A stretch of DNA of 64,000 nucleotides from positions 12,455,618 to 12,519,617 of the forward strand of contig NC_092013.1 of NCBI RefSeq assembly GCF_042242105.1. Direction: 5' to 3'. A model generated the notes under the pieces. The model searched no databases and was not told the origin of the DNA. It saw nothing but the letters and a program-made list of their open reading frames with translations. The translations under genes and the position numbers were made by a program. The DNA is from Pempheris klunzingeri (Eukaryota; Chordata; Actinopteri; Acropomatiformes; Pempheridae). Shown in pieces: positions 39,551-54,900 of the stretch. Each line of letters starts with the position of its first letter. The first letter of the stretch is position 1.

Positions 39551-40560
39551 ACACAGCTCCAAAAGAATAAGAATAAACTTCAAACACAAAGTAAAATATA
39601 AATATATAAAAGTATGAATAAAAAGAAAAAGATGTATTAAAAATATTATTACAAATTATTACACAGAGGTAAATTACTGCACCAGGTGAGTCCAGAGTCT
39701 TATAATAATAATAATAATAATAACAATAATACCACTACTAATAAAAATAATATAATATGTGCAGATGTAATAAAAGAATTGAAAGATGACAGTGGAAGTA
39801 GTGTATCTTTACCAAATATACAGACAACTGATAAGACTGATTGTTTTTTTTTTCTGATGTTTTTTTCCAGCAAAAATACAGAGGAAACAGGATATCAATA
39901 ATTCAAAGTTGATATCAAACTAACACTACATATTAAAAATGATGCTCAAGGCTTGAACATATATGTGTTAGTCTCTCTCTCACAAAGATAATGTTTTTAT
40001 GGCTTTGCAACTGTGAAGTCTGAAGTTTTGGGGTATCCAGGTAAATACTAAAAGTGGCATTAAATGCACAGAAGTTTGGTTTATTGTTGGAGAATTTTCT
40101 GGTGTAAATGTGGTACTTAAAAAAAAAAATTAAAAGCACTGTGTAGATATATCCTTACAAGCACACATTTATCTTTTAAATCAGCAGATAACTTCTTAGA
40201 GGAAAGTTAATCAGATGCTTTAATGTTCATCATCTCTTTACGAGCTCACCAGATAAGATATGCATTATTTTAAAAATAAATATTTTGCCATGTTTGTTTA
40301 CTGTCGCACAGCTTCAGCAGGAAATGACGTGTAGTTGCTGTTGTTGTGTGCAGCTCGTAATGAGCTCCGATGAGGAACAGGCGGTCTGCATTTAGACCGT
40401 GATATATTTAACATACTGACTAAACAGACACGTAATTCATGACATTTTCTCAGCATTTTTTAACTTTCTCGCGTGATAGTTTCTACCCAGTTATATTTAA
40501 AACGTTAACTGAAGGGAGTATTTCTATCCAAGGAACACTGAATATGCAGGTAGTTTGTTG
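39551..40560. other. Intergenic DNA before ABHD14A
   Basis: AT-rich, with a TAA microsatellite at about 39701-39724. Nothing coding is seen. Confidence 0.5.
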
Positions 40561-41611
40561 TCAGTAAAAAAAAAAAAAAAATGTCTGGCTACCGTCAAGC
40601 TAACTGCACAATTTCTCTTCTCAGTTTGAAAAGCTAACTACCACCGGCGTCCACCCGAAGCCTTTTTTTTTTTGTAGCAACATTTCTCATCACTGGAAAC
40701 CAGCAATGCAGCAGACATGACGATAAAACAGACAGCTTCGTCCTCCTGTCAGTGAACGTGTCTAACAGTCATCTCCTCTGTGCTGGTATGTCGCATCCTG
40801 TCTCCCACCGCTAATGTTAGCTTTCTGTCATATTTGGGCTAAATTGCATCCGTCAGCTCGCTGTGTTTGCACAGCCATACTACAGATTTTTCCTCCCTCA
40901 TCCCGGTGGATAACTTCCCCTTTACTGATGATATTTTTTTGGGGGGATTCTGTGTTAATGTAGTCCTAACTGTTCAAAGAATCTAACATAATTAACATGA
41001 TCAACCACCTATTGTTGAAGTGCACTGTTTCAAGCGTTGAGAGCACGAATCATTGCAAGTCAGTGCTTGGATTTAGATTGTGTGTGTGTGGGAATTTGAC
41101 GGATTTGTCTTTATTTGTCAAACTATCTAGTAGAGTCTTAACCTTTATGTTATATTAATGCATTTGCTATACAGTGTAAATATTCCTTTCACAGCTTCAC
41201 ACACTGAATGATATGCCTGCCTGCCTGTGCTGTGACTGTAATAAAACATTAAATGGATTTCTTTCTACCGAGGTGATAGGATTTAGGCCATCACTCCTAT
41301 GTGCTATGTAGTGTTGAGTCAACTGCTGACATTTGGAGATGTTGCAACATTAGTGTGAGCAAAGCTTGTGTTGTTGTTCCACATGTTTCAGCAATGCAGT
41401 TGGTATTTCAATAGGAATGACAGTTAAAACTTAAAGAAACTAATTTAGAAGCCAAAGATGGCAAAGGCAAAGCCACAGGTTGAACCACAATGGGGTCTTG
41501 ATGGATGGGGATGGTCATTTCTGTATGTACTGTCAAATAATAGGAAATACTGTATGATTTGGATCCATGCGATGAGCTCTCATACAGTGCACTGTCTACT
41601 ACTTTTTCTAG
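40561..41611 (+). promoter_or_regulatory. ABHD14A promoter, probable noncoding exon 1 and intron
   Basis: GCTAAC-type words at about 40597-40822 flank a candidate noncoding exon ending at 40785 (gctg|gtatgt). The acceptor (ttttctag) of the coding exon ends at 41611. Exon 1 is supported only by splice signals and base composition. Confidence 0.4.
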
Positions 41612-41629
41612 GTTGTTCATCTTGATGAA

Positions 41630-44600
41630 ATGAATTTCTTGCGTAATCGTCTTGTTGTTCTGGGCCTGGTGTTGTTGGCCACGTTACTGCTCTACCTGCT
41701 GCTGCCGTCCATTCGCCAGGGTAGCATGGAGCCGTCTTTTGAAGCTCAAAGGATGGGGCTGATGACCACCGCCCCTCCTCCGCTTCCAACCATCAACGTG
41801 TCTATTCGCACCGGACAGCTCCCCGGGGACCCGCCGCTGTTCTTCAGAGAAGCTTTACCCATTGATGGAGCTGGACGACAGATATTGCCGAGGTGAGCTT
41901 AGAACATTTTGGAGGTCAATGGCTTCGTTGACATAACTATTACTTTCAAACCAGAAACCAGTTATCTAGAAAGAGAGTGAACACAGCACACAGTGAGGAT
42001 GGTTGATACATTTGAGATACCTTCAAACACAGGCAGTGCTGCTAACCAACAGCTCTTAACACTCTACAGGCATGTGAAAAAATTAGGATACTCCATGAAA
42101 TATAGTTTTTTTTTTAGAAATATTGACATATGTGGAAACACAGGCAATGTGTGATCTTCTTCGTACAGTATCAATAGATAAAGGTGAAGAAATTGAACCA
42201 AAAACAAATAGAATTTACTGTTAGTGAGGAAAAAGTTATGCCTTATAGCTGGTATTGTCCTCTTTGGCTTAAATAACCTCAGTTAGATGCTTCCTATAAC
42301 TGTTTACCAGTCTCTGACATCGACTGGGAGAAAGTTGTTTCTACCCTTCCACGCAAAACTCTCAGCTGTGTGATGTTTGAGGGGTTTCTTGCAAACATCC
42401 CACAACATCTCCATAGGATTAAGATCTGTGCTTGGCCATCCAGGACTCTCCATTTCTTTCTCTTCGTTCTTCTGTTCAAATGCTGTTTTTAGTTTGTGCC
42501 AAACACGTCTTTTGGTACGGTGCCCAGATATTTCAGCCTGGGATTCAGCTATACAAAGCACATTGTTCCAGTAGTCCAGTAGAGGGTTTTTTTTTCTCGC
42601 ACACCTCCCATGAAAATCAAACTTATGCAATTTCTTTTTAATGCTAGATGCATGTACTTTTTCCATCAACTGTGGCTAAAATTACCTGTGTGATGACATT
42701 TTAGGATTGTTAGACTTCTTTAAGCACCTTATGGTTTGCCCCTGGGCTGAACTTGCAAGGGCAGCCTGACCTGGCCATGTTGGCAGTTGTTTTAAATATT
42801 TTCCACTTGTAAATGTAGGGGAAAAATTAAAATGCTGTAAATGGTAATATGAAACTCTCTGTGATGTGTAGTTACTTTTCCAGCTCCCTGTGAGGTGACT
42901 TTGACCAAGAGGTGACAATGACCTAGAACAGATTAGACCTGTTTAGACACATTAGTCTTGGCATGTGGTACTTTCCATCGGTTCATCAGCTGATCCATAC
43001 ACTGTTGCTACGAGCAGGTCTCCCTGACAGTGAGACGCTTAAAATGAATGTATGAGAGGATTGTACTTTGCTGATGCCTGTCACAGCCCTCTGTCTCTGT
43101 GACGCCAATGTGTCTACTTGAAAGTGTGAAGAAATAAACCCCCAAAGGCATTTCTCTCTTTTGACTAAAATTGTTTTACAGAAATGGTCAGTAAATTATT
43201 TTCCAGTCAATGGAACGGAAGATTTCTAATTATTGGGATCTATTTAAATCCCTTACCACACTTATACGCATTGACAGCCTTCATCCTGAATAAAGAGGAA
43301 ACCAAACTAAATAAGACCGATCGAACGATGCTTCAATCATTTGGGCATGTATACCCCTGAAGTGCTTTTTTTCTCTAGTCATAATTATTCTATGATCATA
43401 AATCATCACATATCATTTATGTTTCCTGAAAATCTAATAATGAAATAATGAAAGTGTAAAGAAAATATCCATAACTTTATATATGTGAAAGGTTTTTTCA
43501 TGGCCTGTCATGTCCTTTTCATATGACTGCATACTTGCCTGGCCTGGACTAGTTATAAAATCTTAAGAAATCTACTGTTAAGAAGTTGTGGGAAAATTCT
43601 TTCTCTTTGCAGGCTGCAAGTGGTCCTTCTCCACGGTCAGGCGTTCACATCCAAAACCTGGGAAGAACTCGGTACGATGGCTCTTCTGGCAACTAATGGA
43701 TATCAGGCCTTAGCGATGGACCTGCCAGGTAGGCACATAATGAGCACTAATGTTAGTGACAATGCTAATTTCTTAAATTAAATATTCTTAAATCAAGCAC
43801 TATATGAAAATGTGTTTACCATTGTGTGGGGTGTATAGACTGGGTTTTTACACGGGGAAGGTTAATAACTTTTTCACTAAATTTACAAGTAATCTAGGTG
43901 TATCCTGTAGCCTGTATCTTAAATTCTTCTTCTTCTTGGAGGGTATGGAAAGTCGCCGGACTCAGAGGCTCTGAAGACAGACCAGAATCGGGTGGACCTC
44001 CTTTCGAGGTTCATGGAGTCCTTGGGTGTCAGGGCAGCTGTGCTTTTGAGCCCGTCCTTGAGTGGACATTACTCCATCCCCTTCCTTATGAAGAAAAACG
44101 ATCAGCTGCATGGCTTCATCCCCATTGCGCCCGTCGGCACCCGAAGTTACACTCCACAGCAGTACCAAAACATTCAGGTGAGGGAGGTACAGACTGGACT
44201 GATGTGACGCTTACAATCCATTATATTCAAATTGAAAGTCACAGACACACTGATATTGTGCCTTTAGCTGTGTGTTATATGAGCAAACAAACTTTACTAG
44301 TGTTTCTCATGACATTAGGGTTTTATTTTTGGGTGAACCGGGCCTTTAATTGTGAATGCGCCCCTCTGAGGTATTACCAGATTGACCCACCAGAGGGCCC
44401 TAAAACATACATGAACATACATGCATACATGTGCCCCTACTGAACTGCTGGCTTGTGTGTGTGTGACATCCCATTTGATTCTGTGCTTCAAGAGTGTATA
44501 AAGACAAATAATTTACTCGTTTATCAAGTTAAAAAACATTTACATATTACATAACATAACAATTAAATTAAATCAAATGCAAATAACATTTGCTGGTTAT

Positions 44601-45034
44601 AATGTCATGATTGTGAATGATTGCTGCTGATCAGACAAATTAAACAGCCCTGATATTACTTTATATGTTGTCACTTATGATGAATATTTATTATTTTTTA
44701 TATTCAAATGTGAACTGAAAGTCTGATTAACCAAAAGAAAAGAAAGATGAAAAGCTGAAAAGTATTTGAAAGTCAGCCAAATCTGGTGTATTTGCTGATA
44801 CTGTTGCATCGCTGTTTCTCACAGTTTTCCCAAAACCTGTGTGTTTTTTAGACTCCCACCCTGATTGTGTTTGGAGCCCTGGACACAAATCTGGGTGCCC
44901 AGTCCCACAAGAACCTCATACAACTTCCAAACCACTTTGTGCTAAAGCTAGAAGGCGCTCGCCACGCCTGCTACATGGACAAACCCAGAGAATTCCACCA
45001 AGGATTGATCGAGTTCCTCAGCAAACTGAAGTGA
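41630..45034 (+). CDS. abhd14a: ABHD14A, membrane-anchored alpha/beta-hydrolase
   Basis: A single-pass alpha/beta-hydrolase fold protein of poorly known substrate, paralogue of the lysine deacetylase-like ABHD14B. Four coding exons join in frame: 41630-41892, 43613-43728, 43942-44177, 44852-45034, giving 265 residues (human 271). A membrane anchor occupies residues about 8-26. VVLLHGQAF supplies the oxyanion-hole HG. The nucleophile elbow is SPSLSG with S165, and the other triad residues are probably D216 (FGALDT) and H243 (EGARHACYM), matching S-D-H of ABHD14B. A two-codon upstream ORF overlaps the start codon (ATGAAATGA at 41625-41633). Intron 1 contains a Tc1-like remnant. ACY1 follows in the same direction, as in human where ABHD14A-ACY1 read-through is known. 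Confidence 0.94.
42066..42680 (-). mobile_element. Internally deleted Tc1-like transposon in ABHD14A intron 1
   Basis: A terminal repeat (catgtgaaaaaattagg) lies at 42071 next to a TA at 42064-42065. Minus-strand coding remains include KKKLHKFDFHGRCARKK, HRTKRRVWHKLKTAFEQK and, after an in-frame gap, WPSTDLNPMEMLWDVCKK. The stretch with the first two catalytic aspartates is deleted, as are the helix-turn-helix N-terminus and the far terminal repeat. The family differs from the element at 46441-48010. Confidence 0.8.
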
Positions 45035-45925
45035 GATGTGTGGCAGCGGAAGAGGAGGTAGACAGATGGGAACAAAGAGGAACCGGAGTCATCTAATCAT
45101 TGATTTAATGTGGTGACAGTTTTGCTAAAAAGTAACAAGATCAGTGTTATTCTCATTATCATCGCCTGAAGCAAAGAACATTGCCATGGGAGTACATTTT
45201 AATACGTTGGAAAATGGCATGTAAAATCAGTCAACAATGTGAAAGTTAATAATACAGTATTTCAGATGTTTCCAAAATTAAAATTTATAGTTATTTTTTT
45301 CAATTTTCCATTGTGCCACCCAACCATCCCAGACTAGTTTAGCTTGTCGTGAGAATAGCTTGTATAGTGGTGAGTTTTGTTTCATGTCTCTCTTTGCATG
45401 TAAAAAACATGAAATGTGTTTGCTTCACTGTTACCATTTTTGTAGGTGACATGTAGGTTACTGTAAATATGCAAATGTGCCTGTGTTGCTTCCGTTCGCC
45501 TCCTATTTAACAGAATTGTTTATTAAGATCTGGTAACCTTTCCAGCTTCCAAGAAAATACATGCTGTTCTCAACAAAAGCAAACAGAATTGATACACCTT
45601 ATAATAAAAAAAATAATATGGACCATATAAAATGAGAAAAAAAGGTCACATTTATTTATACAATGATGATAAAGCTATATGTAATATATTTGCAATAAGT
45701 TTGGACAATCATGCAAAAAAATCAAACTCAAAATAAGATATATGCATAACTTAAAATAAAAACAGAAATTGTGTGTTCTGTATGTTTCAGCTGATAAAAT
45801 GCCACGTTTTGATGTATTTCTACAACTTGCTGCTTGGAAGGTTGTTACTGGTTTTGTGAAAGACTACACTGATCACACTTTTTACACCCACCATTTGCAT
45901 TTTTTGCAAAATGTTGCTACAATAC
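45035..45925 (+). other. ABHD14A 3' UTR and downstream DNA
   Basis: Non-coding. A-rich stretches near 45600-45640 include aataataaaaaaaataat-like sequence that could serve as a polyadenylation signal. No gene is seen. Confidence 0.4.
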
Positions 45926-45928
45926 AAT

Positions 45929-46303
45929 TAAGTACTTAAACTACACTGCATTTCCGAGGCAAATATTGTGCTCATTTTACAAAAAATAGGATCAATTTGT
46001 AAAATGTGAGTTACTGTTGCAGGTCAGACGACCCAAAAGTATATAAAGTAGCGGATAAAAATCTCAAGCTCCACCTCGAGAACTTCATTAAAATGCTGCT
46101 TACATGTTAGTGTGTGAAAAATATTAAATATATTAACAATCTCAAAAGGGCAAACATGCAGTGGTAATTTTAGTTTTGATATGCAATGTGTATTGTTTAC
46201 TTTTACTTTTTAGTAACAATTTGGATTCAGGACTGTAATGGAATACTTCTACACTGTGCTACTGCTTCTTTTTCCTAAGTAAAGGATGTGAATACTGAAC
46301 AGT
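45929..46303. repeat. Teleost MITE-like repeat, copy 2
   Basis: Phrases tccacctcgagaacttcatt, aaaatgctgcttacatgtta and cctaagtaaaggatgtgaat match the same fish repeat as copy 1 at 20374-20870, read in the opposite orientation. It is diverged, and its right end is near gaacagtgg. Confidence 0.65.
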
Positions 46304-46440
46304 GGTTGACTGTTAAACAAATGTAAGAGTTAAGTGGAAAATTAAGTGCAAAAGTACACCCATTACAGTACTGATGTTGGCATTTGTAATGATTAAGTTG
46401 GATCTCATTACCTTTTTTGTAACAGAAGTTTTAACATTTA

Positions 46441-48010
<1,570 letters not shown>

Positions 48011-48379
48011 TATGTTCAGTGACCTGAATAAACAGAACAAGTGGCAAAACACAGTTATGACAGAGACACAGTAGGAGTTAGGGAGGAAGGATGTGCCTGG
48101 CCTGTCCATGTCAAGAGTTGTGCATGATTTTGAATAATATGTCACACAAACACTGATGCATGACTGATGTTTAAAAATAATAATGATTAACATGTTACTC
48201 CGCTTCTGATGTCATGATAGAGCTTATTTGATAAAATTATTATTTCTATTTTCAGTGGTGACCCTTCTTGTAGTTTGTAGTTAAACATTTCTTCTTATGT
48301 AATATGTTTTATGTTAATACCTCAAAACAGTTTGAAGCATTGTCTAAAGGCCATGCAGAAAAATGTAACCATTATATTC

Positions 48380-48960
48380 CGTGGACAGGCCTTTTATTTT
48401 GAAGGGCTGAGCAGGCCGGTCAGCTGACTTCCGGTTCAGCAGACCCACTGATGCGGCTTCACCTGACGAGCTGCTCAGGGTGAGTACTGTGATTGACAAC
48501 TGTGCCTAAATAACCATGAACAAACAGAGCTGTGCTGTGTGCTGACCTTTAATTCCCGCTTATTATCACCAGTCTGGGCTATTAGCGCTGAAGTCGCCGC
48601 CATAGCTTCTGCTGCGGCTAATGACAGAACAATAAGTTAACTATAAGGCTAGCTTGGTTAGCTGTTAGCATGTAACTGGTCCTCGGGTAGTGCCTTTTAA
48701 AGCAGGTGACTAGAGCTGACAGTAGTGAGTTACAGGCTGCTGGCCTGGCACCTATCGGCCTGTGAGACAACAGCTATTATATAGCTGGAGCCGGTGATAG
48801 GTGCAGTACCTGGTTCGCTCTTTGGGGTTGAAAAAAAAAGGTCAGGTAAAAGACACAATAATTAGATGTTTCCCACATGATCCTGGCATGATGGTTATTA
48901 TGATTGATTGTAATATGTCATGTGTTTCTTTTTTTAATGGTATAATCTCTGTGTCCCCAG
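48380..48960 (+). promoter_or_regulatory. ACY1 promoter, noncoding exon 1 and intron 1
   Basis: An ETS site acttccggtt lies at 48428-48437. A noncoding exon ends at 48479 (tcag|ggtgag context, donor gtgagt at 48480), followed by GCTAGC/GTTAGC words at about 48600-48680. The acceptor (gtgtccccag) ends at 48960, 20 bases before the ATG. Confidence 0.6.
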
Positions 48961-48980
48961 AGGAGTGAATTGTTAACACC

Positions 48981-51900
48981 ATGCTGCCTGACAAAGATGG
49001 TCCAGGTGTTGGAGGAGGTCAGAGCTCTCCTGAGGGGGAAGACCCCTCTGTGAGTCTGTTCAGAGAGTACCTCCGTCTCAAAACTGTCCACCCAGAGCCT
49101 GACTACGGTGAGCCGTCCTCATCACAAGACACTGCAACTAAGACATGCCCTTTGGACAGGTCGCACTTTGGTTTTTGGCATTTATCTGTGTGTGTGAGTC
49201 AAGGCGGCCGTTGGAATACGTAACAAATGTCCAAAATATGTGGTTTGTCAGCCTCCAATTAACACCATATGCAGTATTTATATGTTGCTGTTGTACTACT
49301 TCACATATTATCATTGTCAGATCATATCATTTTACACATCTGTAGTGATGAGGCGTTTAAAGATAAACCTACGAGCTGTGAAATTAATTTGCCTGTATCA
49401 CTTGTATCAATTTATGTCTTATGAGTTACCAAAGTCCAGCTCTTATCTGTGTCTGTTAGACATTAAATACTTCCAGATATGTATGAAGTTTGTGGTACTG
49501 ACGAGGAAGCGGCTGAGAAAAGCTCTCGCCTCACTGAGAAAACTGACGGCCTTGACCAAAATAATCAATAATCAAATAACGACTGCTCAGATTATTTTAG
49601 CCATTTGTGTTTGTTCCATTTTCAAGATTTGTCTTTTGTTTGTTGTACTGGAGGGACTTTCTCTCCCAGGTGGCCTGGCAGTGTTTGGGATCTCTAAAAG
49701 TAGTGAGAGCTAAGTAGAGGGGCTGGCTAAAACACCTCTAGGTGGCTTTTCTCATGTGGTTGCCTCTTCACACTGACCTGAAAGAGGCTGAAAATGGAAA
49801 GCTTGATTTACGTTCCCGGTTTTCTGTAACCTTACCTAAGTCCAACAGCGATGGCACCACTGACGGCAGCAGGAATTATGACTTTTCAAGTATTCTGAGA
49901 AGTTAACACAATAATAACTATTCAAACCGACTGTTCTGCTCTGTGTTTATTCATTAATAGATGCTGCTATTCGGTTCCTGGACAGAATGGCGGAGGAGCT
50001 CGGGCTACCCATGAAAAAGATTGAGGTCTGTAGAAACTATTTGTGTATAAGCTGTAAAATACAGGCATTAGTAATACTTTCTCTGAAAGGAAATAGTGGG
50101 CATTATCTGCTGTTCCCCCTCCCTTTTAGGTTTGTCCAGGCAGAGTTGTGTGCATCATGACATGGAAAGGGACGGACCCGACCTTGAAATCCATCGTACT
50201 GAATTCCCACACAGACGTTGTACCTGTTTTCCAGGTATGGCATCTGTCTCTGTTTATGGCGTTACAATCCTGTCATAATGTGTTATAGATATGAAAAAAA
50301 TAGATTTGATATCAATCTCTTCTCCAGGAACATTGGAAATACGATGCTTTCAGTGCTTTCAAAGATGCAGAGGGCAACATTTATGCCCGTGGATCACAGG
50401 ACATGAAATGTGTAACTATACAGTGGGTATAAACTGCCTTGATAACTTGTTTTATTAAACAGGATTTGTGCTCTAGTGTTGTTGTGATCTTCACTTTTGA
50501 TTATGTCCTATGTGAAACACCAGTTTAGACACCCGCTCACTCAGCCTGCATACAGTCAGTTCAGACTCCAGTTCTTATTTCTGTCATAACCCTGCCGTGT
50601 CTTCTTTTGTTCTTTGCAGATACATCCAGGCAGTCAGAAGACTAAAGGCAGAGGGACGGAAACTGATGCGCACTGTGCACTTAATGTTCGTTCCCGGTAT
50701 GATATTGGATAGCTTCCCGCATCTGTTTGTAGTTTGTTCCCAAAGCATGTAGACATCCTTGGTTGAACCACACAGGGGTTTTCACACACTTTGCCTGATT
50801 AAAACTCTTCTCAAGATGGTGAAGGAGTGTTGATGGACACATTCCTCTCTTCCTAAGTAGCTATTTTAGACCTGTGAATTTTAAACCCTTCCATTCAGTG
50901 AAAGTGCCCTGCAGGCAGCCTGGACGAACGACGGGATTTCACGGTTCTGATGCAGGTCAATAAATATTGATCTGAAAGAGCATAAACTAAACAGTGAAAG
51001 AGAGCCTCACTACAGTTAGTAGACTGATAATTTATTAAACGTGGTGATGAAACACGCTGGAAAATAACTTCTCTCTACTTCAGAAAACAGCACAGCAGTG
51101 TTTTTATTGGCAGGCTGAGTGTATCTGCTCAGTCAGAGTTGAACAAGGTTGAACTCTTACTGTCCATCAGGGCTGATTACCGAAATACGTGGTTGAATTT
51201 GTCCGTCTGTCAGGCTTCAATAGAAGTTATTGTCAGATGGAGCGAATATTAGTAGGTTGGAAATGTAATGTGATTTTACCTTTACAGAGAGACCAATAAG
51301 GAGCTTTATCAGTGGGTGCGTTCCATTTGCCTGTACCCCTGTTGGGAGGTGGGAAGCCTTTTAAAGTGTGATTGAAGCAGCAGGTATAACATTGTCAGCT
51401 GAGCCGCAGATGGTGGAGATAAAATATGAACTTGAATTTATTCCTTTTTCCTTTTAACAATTAGTAAAAGTACTGGACTCTTTACCACCTTAAATATGTA
51501 TTTAGTAGTTTAGTAGTGTTCATGAGGCTGTTGATACATGTGGTGTCTTATCTATTTACTGCGCAACTCCTTTGATTCAAGTGCCAAAACCCCAACCGGC
51601 ACTGTTGGGTTGGGTTTTGGCGTGCTCCTATTGGTCCTTGGAGAATGACTGAAAAACCTGCTTGGGTGTGCAGAGCGAAGCCTTTAATTATGATACATAA
51701 ACTATAACTACATGCTCTCCAACTATGAACACTTTGGTAAATGAAAATATGGCAAACTAAGTTTATCATTTTCTTTTCTTTTTTTTTTTCAGATGAAGAA
51801 GTTGGCGGTCACAAGGGAATGGAAACATTTGTGAAGCATCCAGACTTCCAAAAATTAAACATTGGCTTTGCGCTTGATGAAGGTAAATAAGTGTCTTTAC

Positions 51901-54900
51901 AAAGTTAATGAATAAGATCCTGATCACCGTAGGTCACTCAGTTACTACATAAGTCGAAACTGGGTCAGTTACTGGGTTTATACCATGATGACAGAAACCT
52001 CCGCTCAACTAAATTGCATGCCATTTAGATTCGCAGCCCTTTTTCCCTTTGGTGTTTGGTGTAATGCCCTCAGAGGTGAAATGAAGGATTCGGAGACAGA
52101 AACATCACTTTACTTCATGTTGTGGCAACCTTCGCCTCCATCTTAGTCCCATATCAGGACATCTTGTCAAGCATATTCACTTTATTCTGGGTTATTATAA
52201 CAGACTAAACTAGGGATGGATGATATGACTTTTGTCCATATAACCATCGGTGTTGTCACATTTGCGTTGATAGTGACTTTAAAGTATTTTTGGGGCATTT
52301 TAAGTGTTCATTACAGACGGTGAAGTGAGGGCAGGAAATGAGGGAGAGAAAGGTGCCACAAAGGCCCCCAGCTGGACTTGAACTTGGAACATTGCAGCGG
52401 TGTGCCCCATAATAACCTAATTTAAAACGACAATGTTTATGTTTGTCCTAATTACATTATGATCAGTTAAAGTCTTGCTGTGATTGGATTGTTAAAGTTC
52501 TGGTTCGATGTCATGGAAACAATTTATTGAAATTAGCAATAGCAGTACTTTTAGGTCTGTGAGAAATCCATAATATCAGTAATTTGATATTTTTAACGGC
52601 CATTTTTAGTTAGGTTCAGGTTAGGTTATTAGGCAAATGTGTGCTGAAATTCAGTCCCTGGTTGTGGAAGTTCATAAAACCTCATTTTGGTGTAGCTGCT
52701 AATCTGTACATCTTCAACTTCTGTCCTTTGCCCCACAGTTTGTCCTTTTTATAATTATCGTTATGCATTAGATTAATGTTAAAAGTACTCTGTCTGCATG
52801 TGGTCTGTAGGTCTGGCCAACCCTGGTGAGGCCTTCACTGTGTTCTATGGAGAGAGGAACCCCTGGTGTGAGTATAAAATACAAGCATACACACAGTAAT
52901 CAGTAAAAGACTTCCATCTTATCAGATTCCAGGATTTTTGGTGGATGATAAAGTCGATCGTGAGTCAAGCAGAATGATTTTTTCTTTCCAGGGATTACAG
53001 TCCACTGCCCAGGCAGTCCAGGTCACGGCTCTCGGTTTGTGGAGAACACAGCCGCCGAGAAGCTGGTAAGAGTCAATGTCTTACTGCCAGTCTTGTTGTA
53101 ACACGGACTGAGAAGGAGGGTTTGGGTGACCATACTGTCTTTTCCTTTTCAGCGACAAGTCATAAACTCCTTCCTGGATTTCAGAGAGAAGGAGAAACTT
53201 AGGTGAGGTGAAAAACCGTTTACTTCGTAATATGTATGGCAAGACAGAGTTTCTCATGACTCGAAGTTTAATCACAGCATATTTGATGCTATTAGATGTT
53301 AGCTTTACAGTCCCTACAGGAAGTATGAAAGCTCCCCTCTATGCTGCTTTTCACACCGTAGACACAAATAATGTGCTGAACGCATCTCAAAACGTACATC
53401 TTGATTGCTCCACCTGTTCTCTTAAAGGGGATGTGAATCTGTTTAAGGCTGGTCCCTCTGAGAATAATGCTTCCGAGATGTTTTAATGAACCACGTGTAC
53501 AGTAAAAATGCCACATTCATGTTCAAAGCTGAAGGATGTAAACTGGACTACCCTGCCGAGGCCATAATCTGCCACCTGTGCCAAACCTGTTACCACCTGT
53601 AACAGAATAATGGCACTGGAAATGAAGTGACACTCATGAAATAATGATGTTTTCATGCATATTGTGTGTTAAATGTTTGTAGAAATTTGTTCCACAAACA
53701 CCTGAAAAGCTGAGGCTGTTTTAATGGAAAATCTGGGATTTCACCTCGTTAGTCTTTCACAGAACAGGAACATGTGGCTAATCTTGTAATTATGTATTTT
53801 TTTATGCGTCTTTTGTTCCTTTATAGTTGACATTGATTTTTCCAGGAAACTTCCTAGAAAATTATGAACTCAGCTAACTGAACTCTATTAAAGTACCAGT
53901 TACAGTACATTGCCTTTATATTCCCCATAATTAGTACCAAATTAACATCAATCTCCAGGAAACCTTCAAGGGAGTTATTAGGAAATCATGGATGTGTAAA
54001 GAAACAGCAAGAAATTTGAATTTGACTTAAAAGAAATTCTATGGTTAGGGAGTCGTAGAGGAATAAGAGCAGTTATCAGTTGCTAATTAGTTCTTTGGTA
54101 CCAAGAATAAAAGATTTGATGTAGATTTCCTTGATTAAAAGTCAAGTTTAGTTTTTAGTATCAACCAATATACAAAAATACGATTCTCCTTTAGATAATT
54201 ACTTCATAGCAGCAGCAATGTCATTACTACTGTGTGCGTGTGTGTATTTCAGGCTTAATACCAGTGAGTGTTTCACGCTCGGCGATGTCACCACTGTGAA
54301 TATGACCATGGTCAAAGGAGGCGTGGCCTACAACGTCATCCCACCTGAAATGGATGTCAGCTTTGACCTCAGAATACCACCCACAGTAAATCTGCAGGTG
54401 TGCAAGCTTTTATGGTCGTATGTGTGTAGATGTGTGTCTACAGATTGGCATCTGTCTGTGTGACCTGCTCACGTTATTGTACAGATTTGTCGGTGTGAAA
54501 TAATCTCCAGCCCAGTCAACTCTACGCTAACGTCCAAATTGTCCTTATCCTCCCTACAGGAGTTTGAAAGGCAGATCAAAGAGTGGTGTAAAGAAGCAGG
54601 AGAGGATGTCACTTATGAATTTGCTCAGGTCAGTGTGCTCACACTCAGTACATCATAAAAGTGCTGATTGTTCCTGTTGTCAGTTGCATTAAATTTAGTC
54701 TCTGTTCTTTGCAGAAACATATGAATCAGAATGTGACTTCAACCGAGGAGCGTGATCCTTGGTGGAGCGCCTTCAGTGGCGCCTGCAAGATAATGTGAGT
54801 CCCCTGTACACACCAATCACACTAATACATAGTATGTGTGTTTTCACCCTGTTTTTTCTGTTATTGAAGTTTAGCTGTTGCAGCAATACGTGGCAGGCCA

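Noticed and set aside
49240-49713. 157-codon ORF in ACY1 intron 1
   Set aside because: It has the texture of AT-rich random sequence, matches no family and lies between two well-defined ACY1 exons.
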